Part shown: positions 36,460-46,352 of the stretch, in pieces
Layout: the number at the start of each line of letters is the position of its first letter
Position numbering within the stretch: the first letter of the stretch is position 1
Origin: Ettlia oleoabundans
Taxonomy: Eukaryota; Chlorophyta; Chlorophyceae; Chlamydomonadales
Assembly (NCBI GenBank): GCA_019693395.1
Contig: JAAMXP010001182.1
Coordinates: 1-57,782, forward strand
Reading direction: 5' to 3'
DNA: 57,782 nt
The notes under the pieces: model-generated
The model's database searches: none
What the model saw: only the letters and a program-made list of their open reading frames with translations
Told to the model about the DNA's origin: nothing
Made by a program: the position numbers and the translations under genes

Positions 36460-38730
36460 ATGAGGCACATGGTTGGTAGATCGCTGCCTCTGCTGTACAA
36501 CAGCCACTCCGGTGCCGCGCGTCACCAGGTCCGTCAGAGCCAGGGAATGCCTGTGCCAAAGGGATCCGCATACCTCCACACGGATTCCAACGTTCGAAGT
36601 GATCCTTCCCGACCTTCTTGGACGCAACGACCAAGCACTTTTGACGCCACTGCTGCCGCCGGTGTGCAGGCTGTGCACAACACGGCCGCGCGCGCTCTTC
36701 CCCATCGCCAAGACCGCATCTCCAGCGACGGCAGCTGGTGGAGCAGCTCTTTAATTGTGAGCCCACCCAGCAGCTGCAACCAACAGCCATATGTGGTCGG
36801 CTCGGCGGTGCCAGCAGCCAATGCCACCTCGCCAACCCTCCCGCCTGTCAGTGATGCCGCCGTGGATCGACTGGCAGATTTGCTGCAGCGTGCACGGGGA
36901 GCATTGGTGCTAACTGGCGCTGGCTGCTCCACGGAAAGCGGAGTACCCGATTATAGAGGGCCTGCTGGCGCTTACACTACCAGCAACTTCAAACCCATGA
37001 CCCACCAGCAGGCGCGCAGCCGTGTCGGCGCCAGCCAGCCATGCTTCTTGCACTGGCCCAGGCACCTTTGGCTGCAGGAGGCATTTGCCACTGCTTGATC
37101 TTTCAGCAGTGCCGTGACTCTCTTTCCTATATTGCTGCCTGGGCCATTGCTGCGGCATCTGCGGCTGCTATGTGCCATTCCACCACCCTCAAGCACCCCC
37201 CCAACCATCATCCTGGGTGCCGCTGTCCCTGACACTGCTGCAGTTTATGGCTTCAGATGATAACCGATCACGCTATTGGGCGCGCAGCTTTGCTGGGTGG
37301 CACAAGTTTAGCAGTGTTAAGCCCAACGCAGCGCATGAAAGCCTTGCACGTTTACAGCAACGGGGTGGGTGCCGCTGCTTGCTGCTGGCATTTTGAGGCC
37401 TCGTGGGGTTTTATGCTGTTGTGACATGCCGCTGTGTTGCAGATTGCTGAACCCTGTTTGGTGACTGATGTGCGCGCCCGCCCGCGTGCCCCCCCCCCCC
37501 CCCTCCCGCCTGCAGGCTGGGTGCCCTCACTGATAACCCAGAACGTTGACAGACTGCATCACAAGGCAGGCTCTCAGGCGCTAGAGCTGCATGGGACAAC
37601 GCATGAAGTCATTTGCACAAGCTGTGGCCGCCTATCGTGCCGCCATGAATTCCAGCAGACACTAGCGGCGCTGAATCCCGCAGCGGCAGCTGCGGCAGCG
37701 GCACTGGCAGCGCAGCAAGACGCAGCAGATGACCGTCAACGCCTTCTGCGTGCAGGCACGGCAGCGGCTGTGCATCCTAGCTTGCGGGTAGGAGCAGTGG
37801 CGGTGGAAGTGGCGATTCGCCAACTTTCATACTGTGGGGCAGGTTGCATTACGGTGTTTACTGCCTGGTAGGCTGCCAGCGACATTGAACTCATGCATGC
37901 TGCGTGTTTGTGCCAGCGACATTGAACTCATGCATGCTGCGTGTTTGTGCCAACTGCAGGAGACTAACGGCAGCAGCAGCAGTGGCGACAGCGGGCCTGC
38001 CATCCTGCACCGCCCAGATGGGGATGCCCAGGTTGTGCAGCGTCCCGATGGCGACGTGGAGCTGGTGGCTGCTGCTGGACAGGGCTTCCGAGTGCCAGCC
38101 TGTGTGGCCTGCGGCGGAATATTAAAACCGAATGTAGTTTTTTTTGGCGACAGTGAGTCTGCTGCGACAGTCATGTTTGGCCATTGCCTGTTCCTGATCA
38201 AACGGCAGCGTGCACGCCAAATTCATGCCCACTGCCCCTTTACGGCCAACCCTGGTGCAGGCATTCCAGTGGAGCGGGCACAACAAGCACTGGGCCTGGC
38301 ACAGAGCTGCAGTAGCATTGTGGTTGTGGGCAGCTCGCTGGCAGTCTGGTCGGCATACAGGTGTGCCAGCCCCTGTTGATCGATACTTTGCAGGGCTGTT
38401 TTGCTCACAAGGTCTGCCATGCCCATCAGGTCTGAAACGTACTTACGCAGGCTTTCACATGGCGGTACGCCTGGGAGCACGAGGTGCCTGAACTGTGGCC
38501 ACCTGGCAATCTGAGCACCAATGCAACACTTGGTTGCCCTCTTTGTCTGTGTGTCCAGGCTGGTCAGGGCAGCAGTGGAGAATGGCGCGGAGTTGGCCAT
38601 TGTGACAGCTGGGGCTACCCGGGCTGATGACCTAGCACGCCGTCATGGGCTGAAGCTGGAGGGGCGGGCGGGAGAGGTGCTGGCACGGCTGACTGCCCAC
38701 CCCTCGCTCCAAGTGCCCCCTGTGTACTAG
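36460..38730 (+). CDS. SIRT4-like (class II) NAD-dependent sirtuin
   Basis: NAD-dependent deacylase or ADP-ribosyltransferase, probably mitochondrial. Exons 36460-37011, 37244-37364, 37516-37787, 37960-38152, 38261-38360, 38559-38730; 469 residues, phases consistent. Residues 1-140 are basic and Ser-rich (targeting/linker). The sirtuin core shows [36 protein letters not shown] (the SIRT4 class signature), [14 protein letters not shown], the catalytic His in LELHG, zinc cysteines CTSC and [23 protein letters not shown] and a final domain with ADDLA. Between the two zinc Cys pairs an insert of about 60 residues holds an Ala run and two RPDGD repeats ([18 protein letters not shown]). The first intron either has a GC donor at 37012 or a poor GT at 37024. 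The third intron contains a 37-bp tandem duplication. Confidence 0.88.
37489..37503 (+). repeat. C15 tract ahead of a splice acceptor
   Basis: Fifteen consecutive C just upstream of the acceptor at 37515 in the second sirtuin intron, acting as its polypyrimidine tract. Its length makes it prone to slippage and sequencing error. Confidence 0.9.
37874..37952 (+). repeat. 37-bp tandem duplication in sirtuin intron
   Basis: Two perfect 37-bp copies (37874-37910 and 37911-37947) starting TGCCAGCGACATTGAACTCA, followed by five bases of a third. The array ends 7 nt before the acceptor at 37959. Confidence 0.95.
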
Positions 38731-38758
38731 ATGGTGGTTGTATATTTTTTCCATTCAT

Positions 38759-38763
38759 TGTAA
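38759..38763 (+). promoter_or_regulatory. Putative TGTAA poly(A) signal
   Basis: TGTAA, 29 nt past the sirtuin stop codon; a very short 3' UTR if used. Confidence 0.45.
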
Positions 38764-39004
38764 TCTTCTTAAAGGTCGGGTTATAACAACCTATGCTCAC
38801 CTGTGGGGGTATGCTCTGATAGCCTGGAGCCAGCCACCGCCACCTCCCTGCAGCATTAGGGTTGGCATGGTGGATGGGGCGGATTGCCGTGCGTTGTTGC
38901 TTTGCCCGGCCTTGTTTTATTGAAGGTCTTTGTGGCTACCTCGCGTCCACCACGAGTTCGCCACCTCGCGGGCCGCCCCTCCAAAACAGGACCATGTGGG
39001 CGGT

Positions 39005-42000
39005 ATGAGTAACGTCGGGCGTGCCATGACAGCTTATGATCTGCAAGGGCCCAGCGGTGAGGCGCACGGGCAGGCAACGCAAGCCTCTGCGCGGGAGCCG
39101 ACCGAAGCCTCCTTCGACCACCTGCCCCAAGAGCTGCGCTTGAAATGTCTCGCCAGTTGCGACTGGCAGACGCTATCGCGCGCCAGCTGCGCCAGCCGGG
39201 CAACCAGGGCTCTGGTGAGACGCCCCGGCCCAGCAGCAGCGCCCGCCGCTGTAGCGGCAGCCACTGATGCTGGTGTATATATACTATACTACTATACCCC
39301 CCCCCCCCAGTAGTATGTTAATTCCGATGTAAATGGTCGGCCATCGTGTCTCAGCCCTTGGACACATTGGCTGATCACTTCTGCACGTCACGTTGAACGC
39401 CGCCGACCCTGCGGCTTGCCGATCTGCGCTTCCCGCCTTTCCGCGTGCAGGTTGCCTACCTAGTTCGTACTCCCTACTGGCGGACCTACAGCGAGGAGCA
39501 CCCGGCGGTGCTCTGCACCGATTTTTCCAGCCCTGAGGAACGTCAGGCAGCTTGCAGCAAATGGGCGGTGAGTGGGCACGATTGCCACCCGTTTTCTTAA
39601 AGCGCACAGCGCTGGTTGCGGAGCCACTCGCCTCATCTAGGGGTGCTGCAGCCTGGGACGTCAACCTAATTCCACTGTAAGGATCCTGCCATGCATGTCG
39701 TGCAGGAAAGTCTGACCTCAAAACTTTGCGGTCGTGGCAAGCCAGACATCTGCTTCGTGTTTGTGTCTGCCAGGGGGTGCGTCACACCTTTTGCCACTTG
39801 CTACAACGCTGCTAGCGACAATAGTGGCAGTAGCTATTATATACGTTGTGTATAAGGGTTAATTTCACCTTGGTTCCTGTCAATGACAAGTATTCACCTT
39901 CTTCCTGCCTACTTGCCTTGACTCCTTGGCCTGCAGCCATGCCAATCTGCCGGTCATGTTGCAAGCGCTGCGGGCAAACATGGCTAAGTGCACCCTGCTG
40001 GCTGGTGTGGTTGCACCTGGTGTGGTAGGGCTAGACACAGGTGGGGATCGTGATTCGCTTCGTAAAGTTGCAGCCCTTTCAGGTAGCATCACCATGCGCC
40101 ACCATGCGTCTTTAGGTTGCCTGCCACGCCTGTGCGTGGTTTCTCGCAACTGATTTGCTCGAAATGTTCTACCTGCCTGCCGCTTGCCTGCTATCTGCAT
40201 GTTTATGTCTATGTCCTCCTCCACTGACTTCCTTGCCTTTTGGCCGCCTGTTGGTGCAGAAAACGGCAGGATAGACGATGTGGAAAGCGTGGAGCGGGTT
40301 GGGCTTGTAGTCTCGGTCCTGCACCTGCCTCCAGGGTCCATGGTGCAGGCAGCGCTGGTGAAGGATGGGCTGGAGCCAAACAGCAGCTCAGGTGCTGGCC
40401 ATGGGTGTGCTTCTGCGCTCTCATTTCGTCAGTCAGGGTGTTTGGTCAATGCCAGTTGCTTGAGTACAGCGTACCTGTCTTGCCAGCAGCACCAGCATTA
40501 CCTTGCTGGCCATGCGCCACGCTGACCCAGCGCCTTCAAAGCTCACTGCGAACTGCCTCCCTCTGATCTGCCCACCTGGGCCCCCTTGTACAGACTGGCA
40601 ACCCCCTGAGGGCGATCTTGCTGAGGGGCCCAGCGACCACCCGCGCACATGGCTGGTGCTCAGCGACAAGCACTCGCACATCGACAGCGTGCTTCACCAG
40701 GTGAGCTCCGCCGGTTGGCCAACTACCCAAGCTAGCTGAATGGCGGTCTGCCTGGTTGTTTCCTGCCTGCTACTCTTCCCTCTTCATGTCGTCCCATGAC
40801 TGACCTACTCAGTGCACACCTGCTGGATCCAGTTGTATGAAAGCAGCCTGCCATAGCTGCCCCACAATCTCCCACTGCCTACCCGCCTGCTATCAGCATG
40901 TGCGACGGAGTGAAGTGAACACTCAACATCAATTGATTGGCTTGCTGCTCCTGCAGTTGGGTCAGAGATTCCCAGGAGAAGCAGTGTGCGGGTAAGTGGG
41001 CACAGGCGGGAAAATTGGCAGCAGTGAGTCCTGTCGCGTTGATTGCTTGCACTGGTACAGCATCCATCTTCCCAAGGAACATACCTCGCAGCTGTGTTGT
41101 TGACACCTGGTTCATTTATTCACACGCCAGTGCTGTTGCTGCTGTGCAGGGGGCTGGGTGGAAGCTTTGACGGTGCATCCTCACTGTTGGTGGGCCTGCC
41201 GGGGCGGACAGCCGGCAAGGCATTGCACGCAGAACTGACCAGCGGGACGCTCCTGGTGGGCATCAGTGGGCCGGGAGTGGAGGCGGTGCCATTGACAGCC
41301 CGCGGCATGCGCTGCATATCACAGGCAAGTGCAGGGACGGGATAGGAGGAACTTGACCTGCGGTATAACCAGCAACCAGCCCCCCACCTATACCCCAGCT
41401 GTACCCCCGTGGTCCCGACTGCGGCGGACCGAGGGCCTACCCATTGCAATCGACCTTACCTTGGTCCTCAGCCTCCTGAGCGATGTCATGTGACCTCGTC
41501 AACTGCACATTCAATAATATTTGGGTTGTCATTCTGCCTACAAACCGTGTCCCTGCCTGCCTGCAGCGCTTCATGGTGTCACAAGTGTCTGCAAACGTGG
41601 ACCTCTCCCCTGTGGGACGCGTTACGCTTGTTCAGCAGCTGCAAAACAGCATGGGGCTGGCCACAGGGTCAGGTGAGCAGGTCCTCCAAAGCAGTTCTAT
41701 GCTGGCTCCTGTGGGGTTGTTCCCAGGCGTGCGGGAGGCATGGGGCATCCCAGCTTACTTACTCCATGCTTGTTTGCTGGATGCTTGTTTTGAATATGTT
41801 GTCTTCGCCCTGCCCTGGTGGTCCACTCGTGCCTGCCTGACTTTGCCCATTCCTCTGCTCTCCTCCCCTGCAGACACGCTGACCTGGGTGCCTGTGGGCG
41901 GCACTTTCACCCCCACCAGCGCCCTGGTGGCAGCGCTGCAGGCACAGGGGGCCAATGTGGCGCCACGGGCACCGCTGTTTTTTGGTGTACGCACGCCTGG

Positions 42001-43509
42001 GCCAAGCCTGGGGGAGGATGATCCCTGCAAAATGGTCATGCTGCAGGCGAGCTGCGGCGAGATTGCTGCTCATGAGCAGGAGGCGGGATTGCTGCTTATG
42101 CTGTTGGCTGGGTCTCCCGTCCAAGCCCGGCTTTACCGTTGGCAACCGGCCTATGACAGTGTACACACCGCGTGGTTGTGCTTGTTCTTTTTTGCTTGCA
42201 TGACCCCACCTGGTGCCGTCGTCTCTGCAGATGCACGACCCCAACAACCTTATGCGCACCAGCGGCTATGTCAGTGTGCAGCACCCTGTGGAGCGCGGAA
42301 TGATTGCCGCTTTTTACACCCCGCAGCCCAACCTTAGCAGGCAACAGATGGAGAAGCAGCTGGCCGCGGGGACAGCACGCGTGGTTGATGACGGTAAGTG
42401 GTCTGGTTATTACTGCTGAGAAGGCCTTGCCTTTGTTTGCTCTTTCAGCGGTTGTTGTATGCAGGCGCGGTGCTTCATGGCTGTTGTTCTATCCCACCAG
42501 TCCAAAGAGCGCAAGCATTTTGTGCAGCGGGCATACCTGTACCAGCAAGTCTCTGTGCTTCTTCATGACAGTGCTGCATGCTCACTGTATACCCATTGAC
42601 CTGCCTTACAGACTTCCAACAGGAGCTTGCTGCGCTCGATGAACTTGCTATTTCCGACCCCACCGCGTCATGCTGCTACTCCCACATGGAATCAACCAGC
42701 CTTGGCAGGGTAGGTGGGGGTCTTTGGGCTTCGACACGCGCTGCTCTCACTGTCCTTCATGCCAACGGCTTTGCGGTCTATGTTTCTCTGCAATTTGAGA
42801 CTGCACAATGCATATTGTGCATTGCTCAAGTCGGAAGTGTTACTGCAGGCCCTCCACCTTGTGTCAATTTGTCTGCCTGCTGCCTAATTGCAGTTGCTGA
42901 GTGCACGACAGCTGCCGGTGTACGGCTGCCTCATGTTCCCGTGTGTGGCCAAGGGGCAGCGCTACTACGAGGAACAACACGTGGAGTCTCGCATGGTGCA
43001 GGTGGGGCACATGGGAGAAATTTGCTGTGACAAGTATTCTATGGCAAGCATGGGGCATGCTGTCACCTTGCTACCGATTCTGTTTGTTTGTTGGGCAATG
43101 TGCTGCGGCTTTTTCCCGTTGATTGTGCAGGCCGCGTTCCCCGGCGCTGCGCTCTGTGGCTTTTTCTGCAATGGCGAGATTGGGCCCTCCCCTCCTGATG
43201 AGCTGGCACCTGAGGACGGCCAGGAGGCACGAATGTTGGGCTACAGCACAGGTGCGGGCGTGTGTTGAACTTGAACGGTGCCCATAATGCTTGCTGTGGC
43301 TGGGGTAGCTCTCTGTGGCGCCGCATGTTGGCTCACAGCGCGCTGCAGGGATACCTGAATCATTAGGAGGTGGGGTCTATGCTGCCAACACATGAATAAT
43401 GTCATCGCTGGCCGTCTGTCACTTATTCCCCTCCTGTATACTTGATGCAGTCATGTGCCTGCTCAAGCTCACCCCAGCACCACCGCCCCCGGCCGATTGG
43501 GTTCGTTGA
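39005..43509 (+). CDS. F-box and FIST domain protein (FBXO22-like layout)
   Basis: Fifteen exons in phase: 39005-39214, 39451-39567, 39706-39776, 39937-40040, 40260-40391, 40594-40700, 40957-40991, 41150-41324, 41567-41672, 41874-42046, 42231-42393, 42612-42709, 42894-43001, 43131-43251, 43451-43509; 592 residues. Residues about 36-75 form an F-box-like motif (DHLPQELRLKCLASCDWQTLSRAS), the adaptor that binds SKP1 in SCF ubiquitin ligases. The rest fits a FIST-N/FIST-C sensor module: PDICFVFVSA, an LGQRFPGEAVCGG step, GTLLVGISG, FFGVRTPG, HDPNNLMRTSGYV, PVYGCLMFPCVAKG and the terminal GAALCGFFCNGEIGP. FIST domains bind small ligands such as amino acids in bacteria; FBXO22 pairs FIST with an F-box in animals. 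Introns after 41324 and 42046 have GC donors. A degron or nutrient-sensing role is inference. A TGTAA lies at 43907-43911. Confidence 0.82.
39297..39308 (+). repeat. C12 tract in an intron
   Basis: Twelve C following an AT-rich (TATATATAC, TACTATAC) stretch in the first intron of the FIST gene, about 140 nt before the acceptor. Confidence 0.9.
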
Positions 43510-43875
43510 TAGCTTGGCATTGTTCCTGCAGACTACTATTGCCAGCTGTTAAGGCTATCTTCAACATTGATCTTATCTATCAGCATAAAAATGAAATGCC
43601 ATGGATCACAGCTAATGCATTGCAGCCAGGGGCCAGCGCACAGCACCGTTTCTCTCCACATTACTGGCTTCCTGGCAAGGCCCGCCATCGGGGACGGGGA
43701 CCAGCTCGAATCGCATCCCGCTTTTGCACAAACGTGCTTTGATCCCAACGTGTTGGGGCGGAGTCGTGCGTCAGCGCGGTGGCTCCGGCGAAAGGCCCGC
43801 CCAGGCCTGCACAGTGATGTCAGGCCAACGACTGTTGTGGTGATATGGGGATTTTGGTGAACCTGAATAGTCTGA

Positions 43876-44688
43876 TTAGCCCTCAGCTGACTGGTGATCG
43901 GCCAGTTGTAATGGATACATGTGTTTGTAGTCGAAATACGCGGGTGGACATGTCTGGCGGTCACGAGGAGCTGACGACAGGTGGCACAGGCATCATCAGG
44001 TAGCGCAGCCCATACAGTTGTGTGACGTGCAGTCGTTTCAGCTGCTGACAGCCCTAGCCGCTGCTGCATCAGCACACACACCACATCAAAGAACAGGTGC
44101 AAAGCAAGCTCGCAGCTCAAACCCATAAGCAGCAGCGAAACAGGCAGCACTTCAGCTTCTGTTGCTCGTTGCGCCATTACCGCTGGCATGCCGCTGCAAC
44201 TGGCCCCCTGCTAAGCTATCAAGTGATGGCAGGCAGTTGGCGGGCATGTATAGCACCACGTCGCCCAGCTGTTGCGCTGCCTAATGTGGCTGTGAGGTGA
44301 AGATGATCAACCGGGCGCCACCCCGGCTGAAGACAGCAGAAGGTTGCCTGAGCCCACATGTTGTGCAGTCATCTCGCCGACCACGCAAGACTGCGGCAAG
44401 CGACTATGCCGCACACTCCCAGTGCCCAGACCGGCCTGCTAGCAACAAAGTATCATCTCTCAAATGTTCACGCTCCACCTGGAGGCCATGCACCGTATGG
44501 AAGAGGCGCACGGCAAATCCTTCCATGGCCAGCCCCTCCCTTCCAACTCCATAACATGCAACACGGCCCTGGTGCCGCTCCACCGCCACCAATTCCTCAA
44601 CCAGCTGCTGAGCTGCGCCTTCTGCTTGCTTCAAGTTCCGGCGCAGTTCCTCTACAGCAGATTCCAGCACTTTGCCGTATTGACTACG
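43876..44688 (-). CDS. Poorly resolved minus-strand coding fragment, coiled coil
   Basis: Two exon candidates have matching phase and good borders: 44688-44479 (70 codons: SQYGKVLESAVEEL, then RNLKQAEGAAQQLVEELVAVE, a coiled coil) and 44280-44181 (LGDVVLYMP and LPSLDSLAGG). A possible last exon ends at a TAA at 43878-43876. The 5' end is missing. A coiled coil followed by a GDVVLxMP strand resembles the C-terminal end of ATG11/FIP200-type autophagy scaffolds, but only a profile search could decide. Treat as a gene fragment, a truncated gene or a pseudogene. Confidence 0.35.
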
Positions 44689-44883
44689 CTAAACACCCGC
44701 ACTTGACATGGCAGCGACGTCCTCACACGGTGTTGAAGGTGCGTTGTGACACCGAAATGTCGAAAAAGTTGATTTAGAGTCCAAAACAAAGATTAGAACT
44801 TACGCCAGGTGCCACCCTGGGCTGAGGTCAACGTCCCGCCCGCGCCTCCCACTGGGGGGCATGGCTTTTAAAGCAGAAAATTG

Positions 44884-45075
44884 CCAAGGCGTCAGATTTC
44901 ACGCCTTGGGAAAAAGCTGGGCGTAGTGGGCCTAGAGTGGGGTGTTTGGGGCGTGTACTGCAACTGTACTTCCTACGCCTCCCCTGCGGCGCCGGAAATT
45001 TCTCAAGGCGTGCTACCGCACGCCTAGAGGGCGTTTTTGCCCCCAAAACTGTTTTGTTGGGCGTGCCGTACGCCC
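44884..45075. repeat. Cluster of GGCGT/ACGCC hairpins
   Basis: Three perfect inverted repeats with the same core: CCAAGGCGT/ACGCCTTGG at 44884-44892 and 44901-44909 (8-nt loop); AGGCGTGC/GCACGCCT at 45006-45013 and 45018-45025 (4-nt loop); GGGCGT/ACGCCC at 45059-45064 and 45070-45075 (5-nt loop). Further unpaired GGCGT or ACGCC words lie between them. No coding exon covers the block. Confidence 0.8.
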
Positions 45076-45318
45076 ATACGCCTTGTTTTAAGAGCCCTGT
45101 TGGGGGAACCAGCACAGCGCAGTGCAGGCGCCGCATGAACCGTAAATTAGCAATCCTCTACTTACGTGCGAAGCTCTCTACTTTGGGGCCCAGCAACGGG
45201 GCATTTGGCACCCTGATGCCTGCACAGCCGATGCCAGCTCAGCACTTGTTTTATTGTTCGCGTGGATCCATTGGCCCATTTTACACTTGGACTGCACAAC
45301 TGCACTGCCAGCCGCTCA

Positions 45319-46180
45319 ATGGCTGCACGCCTGCCAGACGCGCGCCACTCGCCCGATTGCAGGCAAAAACCATCTCCACCAGTGTTAATGCTGCTTAAAG
45401 GACAGCCGGGCAGTGGCAAGTCCACACTTGGCCGCGCTATCGCGGCGGTGCTGGGCTGGCCACTCATTGACAAAGACGACGCTCGCAGCGCCTTCCAGCA
45501 CCTGGTGGCCAGCCACTCTAACATTAAATGGAATCAACTGAGCTATGAAGTGATGTTCCGCTATGTGGAGACACAGTTGTTGTGCGGGCTGAGCTGCTGT
45601 GTAGATTGCCCGCTTGCGAGGCGAGCACTCTTTGACCAGGCCGCTGCTCTGGCAGCCAAGGTGCGTGGCGCTATCGCTGTTGCGGCTGGTGGTGCTGCTG
45701 ATGGGTTAGCCTGGGCACTTGAAATCATATACGTCTCAACAAGGCTCAACAGATGAGACGGCAGATCACCAGCAAAGCCCCACACGCTAGCGCCACATGC
45801 CCAGCAGTCGTCTTGTGCTACTAGACACCCATCTGCGGTCAACGTTACGCCCGCAGTATGACGCCCGCTTAGCACTTGTGGAACTGGAACCCCGGGACAC
45901 GAAGGTGTGGCAGCAGAGGGTGGAACAGCGCGGGCAGCAAAACAGGGGCACAGAGCACGAGCATAAGCCCAGCAGCTGGGATGACATTCAGGCGGTGCTG
46001 GCCAGGAATGGGGGAAGTGAAGACTGGAGCTCCACTGCCGATATCTCAATAGAGCTGCGCTGCAAGTTGGACAGCACAGCTGGCAGCACTGATCAGCTGC
46101 TTGAGCAAGTGCTGAGCATGCTGCAGTCAGCAGGAGCAGTGCCTTCTAGCAGCACTAGGGGAGCAGCAGCAGACAGCTGA
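45319..46180 (+). CDS. P-loop kinase-like protein (AAA_33/zeta-toxin-kinase fold)
   Basis: Two exons, 45319-45660 and 45791-46180, joined in phase 0, give 243 residues. ATG 45319 is the first in the frame; upstream the frame opens only with GTG. The Walker A loop KGQPGSGKST is near residues 32-41, followed by PLIDKDDAR, typical of the plant P-loop proteins annotated as nucleoside triphosphate hydrolases or small-molecule kinases. LSYEVMFRYVETQL and CPLARRALFD (the lid region) follow, then YDARLALVELEPRDTKVWQQRVEQRG and KPSSWDDIQAVL, all in the order of that family. The phosphate acceptor is unknown. No targeting peptide is evident. The tail is Ser/Ala-rich and looks disordered. Confidence 0.82.
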
Positions 46181-46352
46181 GGGCAGTTTCTGAGGGCAGT
46201 TAGGCAAACTGACAACCAGTGATATTATGCAACTCCTTATATACATAGCTTGTTAGGTCATACAAGTTGACATACTGTGTATTTTAAATCGTTGGACATT
46301 GGCAGTTAACCAGGAGTTCAATCGCACCAGGTTGGCACTGTCCCCTTAAGAG

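Larger units (their letters stand above)
43510..45318. other. 1.8-kb region without a firm gene
   Basis: Between the FIST gene and the P-loop kinase. It holds the uncertain minus-strand exons above, a TGTAA at 43907-43911 suited to the FIST transcript, and a hairpin-rich block around 44884-45075. Long ORFs on both strands (43536-44189 minus, 44937-45398 plus) have no splice or domain support. Confidence 0.5.

Noticed and set aside
43536..44189. 217-codon minus-strand ORF
   Set aside because: Composition is erratic, the downstream half opposes the FIST 3' UTR, and no domain or splice signal supports the full length.
44828..45398. Overlapping ORFs on both strands across the hairpin block
   Set aside because: Their proteins are the same palindromic DNA read on two strands (ARLE and GAKTPS versus ARLEGVFAPK), as expected from inverted repeats, not genes.
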